Source: Zonotrichia leucophrys gambelii (Eukaryota; Chordata; Aves; Passeriformes; Passerellidae). From it: a stretch of 64,000 nt of DNA. Both the position numbers and the translations under genes were made by a program. The notes below the pieces were generated by a model. The model saw only the letters and a program-made list of their open reading frames with translations, was not told where the DNA came from and searched no databases. Positions within the stretch are counted from its first letter, which is position 1; each line of letters starts with the position of its first letter. Where the stretch lies: contig NC_088169.1 of the NCBI RefSeq assembly GCF_028769735.1, positions 40,524,729 through 40,588,728 of the forward strand, read 5' to 3'. Of the stretch, positions 58,501-64,000 are shown piece after piece.

Positions 58501-61500
58501 TGATTTGTTACTGTATGTATTCTGTGACAAGCTTTGAAAAAAATGTGGTAGTGGTAGAGATCTAGTTCTTTATCAAGGTGATTAGCTTTACCCATTTGCA
58601 GCAGATATTGATGTTCCAATCTGTGGTTTCTAGCAATATTTGATGTGCTCCATTACATGAAGGGTCTTTTATCAGTTCCCATTATTTTAATATTAGTAGG
58701 AATAAACTCTGTGCTTAGTAAAGTTTGCAAAGAATAGAGTCAGCAAGACTATAGTGACAGTGTCTGTGGAAGTAATTTTCTCTGTGTAGTTGTGTAGAGA
58801 GAATATTTATAAAGCTATTTGTTTATTTTATCTCTGTTGAAAGTATTTACAAAACCAAGGAAAATCAAATTTGGCAAGAATCCTTTCCAGATGTGATCTC
58901 TGAAAAAAGAGTGGGAATTGGCCAATCATGTACTTTCAGATTCAAGCAGTTCATTATGTGTCTGGAGGCCTGATCTCTATATTTTTGAAAGACAGCAGGT
59001 CATTAAAGAAACCAACTCTTAGTTCTTGCAAAAACACAGGTTGCCAGTGGTTCAAGGCTCTCACTTCAAACACCTGGTGTTTTGAGAAGAAAACTGAGCC
59101 CTTTCTTACAGAGCAAGAGTGTGTTGTTTGGGTTTTTTGAAACAACTGCTGCCTCCTGTTGCTCAGAAGAAAATTCAGGAATGACAACTGTTACATTTTA
59201 GAACAAAGGAATGAATTTACAAAAATTGTGAACTGGGAAGGAAGGTGGGTTTTTTTTTTTGTTTAATAATTCGTCATTTCACAGGAAGCTTCTGAAATAA
59301 CGTTATTATTGATAATGATGTTGATCCCATTAAGTTGTGTTATTATTGAACAATTAACATTTCAAAATGGCTGCAAAATTTTGATTATAAAAATTCAAGC
59401 GAACAGTTGTTCCCTTTTTCTTGGGTCTTCCAGCAAGTTATTTTCCTCACTTTTCTGAAATTGTTAATTCTCTTTTACAGTTGTCTTATAAAACTGTCAG
59501 CCTAACACCAGAATCCCAAGAGCTTGACACTGTAAAAAAGAAACTGTGAGGTTCCTGAAAATCTCTGAAGACTGTGGTGCTGTGAAACAAGGAGCTTTAA
59601 TAGATGATAGTCATAGACTGTTAAGGGGAAAAGGGAAAATAGGAGGTGTATCCATAAAGCCAGCAGAACTTAGAAAAGCTGCTGGCAGGTAGCTCTTGCA
59701 TTTTCTCTGTATGAACAACTGCAGTGCACTGCAACTGAGCAGCGCTGGCTTTTTAGTCTCAGGAGGTGAAACATGGAATGTTTTAGGCAGCTGCGACTGG
59801 GATTGGTTTGTGGTTTATCCAGATGCCTTTGTAGTGATGTAATGCTCAGATTCCTGTGGCTAGTGAATGGAACTAGAAGGCTTGTTTGGTTGGATTAGAT
59901 GTGCACATCTCTCTGCAGCACATCATCTCAAATTCCAGCACAGGATGTATGAAAGTGTAGACAGATAATTGTTTTCCACAAGGGAAAATATCTGATGCCG
60001 GTGTTAAGGTTATTTTTATTCATGAGGAGTTCTCAGAGAAGACTTTGAATATTGAGAGCAGAGCATTCTGTGAAGCATGAGAAGAACCAGTAAGCACAAT
60101 TTGGTTTGTAGTTTTTTAGTGATCTCTTAGAAATTATGTCCCTGGAAGTGTTGGCAAGGGTTGCTGTGCAGCTGAGGGATGACTGTTTGTGGGAAAACAT
60201 GAAGTGCCCTGGTCTGGTTTCTTAAGTGGGAGATACATAAGCATATACATATATAGATACAGTATGTAATATTTAATAGTGTGTTGTTCTCTTTACATTG
60301 AAATAAACAGAGGAACAAGCTGGTTTTGCTGGAAGGGGTGTGGATCTTTTGCTCTGTTCATTTAATGGCAAAAGGGTGATAAAACCCCGTGCCCTTCTGT
60401 TTGTTTCCCAAAACTGACTTTGCATAAAAGGATGGATCAGTAAGATGTAAAGCAGGGGGAATTTCTTGGGGCTGGTGAAGCCTTGTAGTAGGTACACTTA
60501 GAGTGTTTTTGCTTTGGGCTGATCTCACCAGTGATGTGTTCCTGGAATGATTACCTGAAAGCAGTGATGTCTTATGGCTGACTTTAAAGTACTAAAAGTT
60601 GTTGTGGACTCCCAGTTTGTGCCAGATGATGATGAAACGCTCTGAGAACTGAGTGGGTTTATCTTTGGATTCAGTCAGTTCCAGCTACCTGTCCTCAAAA
60701 CACCTCTTTCAGCTGTGAAATTTAGATACCTCCAGAGAAACTTTGTTCTAGGCTATCTTCCTCTTGCAGCTGTATGGGTTAATTATGTAACTCTGAGATG
60801 TGAGAGCAGAAAAGTATAGGTGGGTAGTGCTTCATAAGCTAAATTTAATTGTTAAAGATAATGCTGTTTTAGTGCTTGTCAGTGGTACTCTAGAAGTTCT
60901 CATTCCCCACTTCATGCTACTACACAGTTGGGCTAAGCATAAACTGTGGTTTTATGCTTATGTAGGCATTACTGAATTCTTCTTGTATGAGCCTTTTTCT
61001 CTATGAACTAGGTTTTTTCACTTAGCTAGCATGAGTGTCATCCTTTTAAAAACACATATGTCTGAAGTCTTTTAAAGTATTAATGTTATTTCTTGAGCAC
61101 AAGATTCTAAGTAATCCTGTCCTATCTTTGTTAATTTTATGACTATTTTCTCTATTTATGGCTTTTCCAGTTTAATCATAGAAAAACTTGGATTGGAAGA
61201 GCTCATTAAAGGTCGTACCATCCAACCCCCCTGTAGCTGTAATGTTTGTATTTTTTGTTAGCTAGTGAGGCTCCATGTTGTTAGATTAAGAAGGTATACT
61301 GTGGAACTTACCATCTGTGCACTGAAAGTGAGAAGCAGTAGTGAGCTGAATACTTAATAGTGGAGAAAAAGCAAATGTGGCAGCCTGGTCCACCTCAGTC
61401 CTACATTTGCATGTTTAGGTGAGCACTCGTGGCTTTTATGTGACTGCTCAAATCAGGAAAGCTGGAGCAGGATGTTTTTTAGGAGTCACTGACTTTACAC

Positions 61501-62368
61501 AATGGACAGACAAAGAAAAAGATAAACAAATCTGGATTGAGAAAACCTCGGCATCAGGGAGCGGGAGGAAACATGGCTGTTCATGCAGGTGATCCTTAAT
61601 AAGAGAAAATTGAAAATTGTTTGTCATACAAACAAAGGGAAATAGTGCTCTGTGCACTAAAGAAGGTGAATGAAATCCTTGCAAGGATGAGATAGGAGAA
61701 AAATACAGAAGAGGGATTCTGGGATCTAGGAGGGAACCGATTTAAAGAGAAAATGTTAGACTAAAGGCTTACTTTTTTTGGTAGTTGTGTTTGATCTATT
61801 TGCTTTTCATAAAAAACAAATCTTTGTAATGATCTTCCATTCTGATACTCTTTATTGGTAAAGAAAAAGACATTGAGGTGGCAGCATTTTCTGTTGCCAA
61901 ATAGGATAGAACCCAGACACATGGACAGTGTTAAATTTGTTCTTTATATAGAGCAAAATATAAGCATATCAGTGTGTGCATATAAGGGATTTAGAAAGAA
62001 TGTGACAATTATGGAGGTAGAAAAAGATAGCTAGATAAATAGGAATATGCAGAATTTGAAGTGTTTGTTGCCTTTAAAAATACCATATTGTGTTCAAAAT
62101 ACTGGGTGACTTTTCTTTTTATATTTCTTTTTAACAGACTCTGAAGGCAGATCCAGAAGAACTGTTTACGAAACTGGAGAGAATTGGTAAGGGGTCTTTT
62201 GGTGAAGTTTTTAAAGGAATTGACAATCGGACTCAGAAAGTTGTTGCTATAAAAATTATTGACCTAGAAGAAGCAGAAGATGAAATAGAAGACATCCAAC
62301 AAGAAATCACGGTGTTGAGTCAGTGTGACAGTCCATATGTAACTAAATATTATGGATCCTATTTAAAG
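49503..62368 (+). CDS. STK24: STK24 (MST3) Ste20-family kinase, first two coding exons, partial
   Basis: STK24/MST3 is a GCK-III serine/threonine kinase that binds MO25 and the STRIPAK complex and acts in apoptosis, polarity and migration. Exons 49503-49544 and 62138-62368 join in phase 0 to give 91 residues that start [14 protein letters not shown], almost identical to the human MST3 isoform starting MAHSPVQ. The kinase N-lobe is clear: glycine loop [10 protein letters not shown] (30-39), VAIK with Lys53 as the ATP-binding lysine, and Glu70 of helix C in QQEITVL. The sequence ends YYGSYLK at a GT donor, so the hinge, catalytic loop and C-terminal regulatory region lie beyond the right edge of the window. 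The human brain isoform MST3b uses another first exon; I did not recognise its counterpart in the 12.6-kb intron. Confidence 0.95.
49545..53639 (+). other. STK24: STK24 intron 1, 5' part
   Basis: The first about 350 bases belong to the CpG island; the rest is AT-rich with no recognised repeat, RNA gene or alternative exon. Confidence 0.6.
53645..54090 (+). mobile_element. CR1 LINE 3' fragment in STK24 intron 1
   Basis: Sense-orientation CR1 landmarks: TGGAGGACTGGGAAGCC, GGCCTTGAGAAAGGATGGC, GGAGAATTCTGATTGGAC, TGGACCAGATCTTCCTTGAGATCCC in parts, and the CCTTCCAACCTGGCGTTCTGTGACTG end. It is preceded by a run of 11 A at about 53628, which may be incidental. 5'-truncated. Confidence 0.85.
54091..56830 (+). 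other. STK24: STK24 intron 1, middle part
   Basis: AT-rich intron. A small AAATA repeat lies near 55815-55833. The open frames at 55375-56147 are AT-rich chance frames without family resemblance. Confidence 0.6.
56831..57275 (-). mobile_element. CR1 LINE 3' fragment, inverted, with T-rich insertion
   Basis: Starts ATCACAGAATAGCTGAGAT and runs through GGACAACATCCAGCCTAG and GGATCCACAGCCTGCCTGGG. It is interrupted at about 57005-57090 by T- and TTTGG-rich sequence, then resumes with CATTGCATCTTGTCCTTCTG, GGACACCACAGAGAAGAG and TTTTCCAAGCTAAACAATCC, the normal next landmarks of CR1 in complement. Confidence 0.88.
57276..61170 (+). other. STK24: STK24 intron 1, 3' part
   Basis: AT-rich intron, no recognised gene or repeat. 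Confidence 0.6.
61173..61234 (-). mobile_element. Short CR1 3'-end fragment, inverted
   Basis: About 60 bp reading AATCATAGAAAAACTTGG, then GGATTGGAAGAGCTC and CCATCCAACCCCCCTGTAG. It matches only the last bases of CR1 in complement, a severely 5'-truncated copy. Confidence 0.75.
62138..62368 (+). CDS. STK24: STK24 exon 2 (kinase N-lobe)
   Basis: Acceptor TATTTCTTTTTAACAG, donor GTAAGA. It encodes residues 15-91 (77 codons), from [19 protein letters not shown] to YYGSYLK. Differences from human MST3 are conservative (Thr for Asn15, Arg for Lys29). Confidence 0.96.
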
Positions 62369-64000
62369 GTAAGATACTCACAGATGGTGGCTATTTGGTT
62401 TTACAGGTAATTCTTTTCCAGGCTATCCAGTTGTGCCTGTTTTTGTTGGTGAGGTTTGTCAAACCTTGGTTGAAGAAAAATATATTTTTGTCCTTTCAAC
62501 TCTAAAGAAAGAATGAGTTACTGTATTTTGTGAAGTATGTGACAGAATTTAATAAGAAAAAATACTTGTCTATTGCTATTTCTGTACAAAAACTCCTTTA
62601 AATAACATGAGTTTGTTGAGCTCTAATATGTTTAGATTCTCTTAATATTAGTTAATTTAAATTCAGAAAATTCAACCTAAGTCTGCATTTGAATTACCAA
62701 AACATTAAAAACAATTAGTATCAGCTGTTTTATGAGGCTTGAAATTTTTTGTCAGGGCTTGATCCCTGATCATTCTAAGCTCTTAGTTTGTTCTTCTGAG
62801 GAAATTGAACCCATCCTTGGTCTGAGTGATTTAAAAATTAAAATCTGAAAGTAAATAATTTTGCACATTAGACATAAGTGAAGCTAATAATGGAAGGGGT
62901 TTCTGTTAACTGTCTTGTGACTCTGTTTCCCTTTCCTCCCACTGCCATATTATTATTGTCAGGATTCAGTTTGAGGTGTGCCAGATAGTTTGCTCTTTTG
63001 TTAAGGTTTTCTTTTATGGTTATTGTTTTTAATTGGATAGATGTAATGATTTATTATTTCTTGAAGGTAGTGGAAGTATCCGGAAGCTTTTAGTGTTACT
63101 TTATTCCTTGGGCAGACTTTGTTCCCATCTCAACAGCTCTTTCTTTTATGACAGTGAGATGAGAATCTAGATAAGAACTTGTTGTCTTGGCAAGATTTGA
63201 AGTTAGAAGTTGGCAAAAAATACTTTATTCAGTCTGCTTTTGCTTTTGTGGAAGTATTCTGTTTATCTGCAAAGACATGAAGGTTCTGAAATGGGGACCC
63301 TGCTTTATCTCTCTGTCTCTGAGATTGCCAGTTAATTTCCAAAGAAAAAAGGACTTTTTCTGGATCCGGGATATGCGTTACTCAAATGAGAGACAGTTTT
63401 TCCTTTCCTCCTTGTGCTCTGAACCAGTTTGCTTGGGTGTCTTATCAGTAATTTGGTAATGGTTTTTAGACCTGTTAACTTGTTACCAGGGCTGGACTTC
63501 GGTGTTAGGTATAGGTTTGGGCTCAGAAGCATCAGAAGGCAGTTAATTGAGCACAGTAAATTGGATAAAGTTTTCCTCATGGCTTCTACCACTGCTTTTG
63601 AAATTACACTGTCAAGGACTGATAGTTCAATGAAGTATGGCAGCTGCACCACTGTGCCTTCCTGGTCTGTTTGCTCTAAACAGTTGTAGCCCTTCCCTGT
63701 GACATTCCAGCTGTGTGAGCTGTCCCATCATGTCTTGGTAATTGCAGTGAGATCAAAGCCTTGTAACTGCACAGAGATCTCAAATTCCTGCTGATCATTC
63801 CCTGTACTGCCTTCACTGGTGTGCCAGCTCTTCACAGAGGTATTTGAGTGTGTCTGTGTCTCAGTAGGGCTGCAAGGGAATGTCACACAGTCCTTTCCTC
63901 TTCTCCCACTTCTCCTAGTTCAAAGCTGACTTTACCAGGTTGGCCATTCTGTTGGCAAAGGCTTTTATGTGACCTGTTTCATGAGGTGGGTTCTATCTCT
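62369..64000 (+). other. STK24: STK24 intron 2, start
   Basis: Intron sequence to the window edge. No following STK24 exon (expected to continue with the D-T-K-L-W hinge region) was found. The open frames at 63187-63689 overlap on both strands and lack splice sites. Confidence 0.7.

Noticed and set aside
1..64000. CRISPR arrays, tRNA or rRNA genes, intact viral gene sets, gene clusters of an undescribed system
   Set aside because: Looked for and not seen. The window is ordinary vertebrate genomic DNA with two conserved genes and retroelement remnants.

Overview
This is a vertebrate genomic window, most likely a bird and probably a songbird. It has large introns with consensus GT-AG junctions, scattered 5'-truncated CR1 LINE copies, ERV-type solo LTRs of a kind seen in passerine genomes, and two CpG-rich promoters. 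No prokaryotic-type operon, phage or CRISPR structure is present. Almost all long open frames are chance frames, antisense CR1, or shadows inside CpG islands. The species guess is an inference.

Layout. 1-7000 is intergenic sequence with one weak coding-like frame (2484-2708) and two CR1 remnants. 7376-34180 holds a complete SLC15A1 (PEPT1, the proton-coupled intestinal/renal di- and tripeptide transporter) on the + strand. I assembled 23 coding exons that splice in frame into 710 residues and a TAA stop. The 5' end is a CpG island and the 3' end has an AATAAA signal at 34153. Its introns carry one + strand CR1, one + strand LTR with perfect 6-bp target duplications (30988-31373) and one - strand LTR (27106-27527). 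34200-48900 is a gene desert with a - strand CR1 that still shows reverse-transcriptase relics and is split by a second + strand LTR (37582-37910, 6-bp duplication AGAGGC). It also holds a perfect 17-unit GATA microsatellite and another CR1. 48900-49900 is a strong CpG island. 49503-62368 holds the first two coding exons of STK24 (MST3, a GCK-III Ste20-family kinase), which runs off the right edge.

SLC15A1 followed by STK24 on the same strand matches the conserved amniote order known from human 13q32 (DOCK9-SLC15A1-STK24-FARP1). The two genes have no known joint function; each has its own promoter. I found no undescribed multi-gene system. The points worth a second look are fine-scale: an in-frame alternative donor after SLC15A1 exon 21, a tandem duplication of the exon 8 splice donor, Asn at the site equivalent to mammalian PEPT1 His121, a PDZ-type C terminus, nested retroelements with intact target duplications, and a GGGGCC-type hexanucleotide run in the STK24 promoter.
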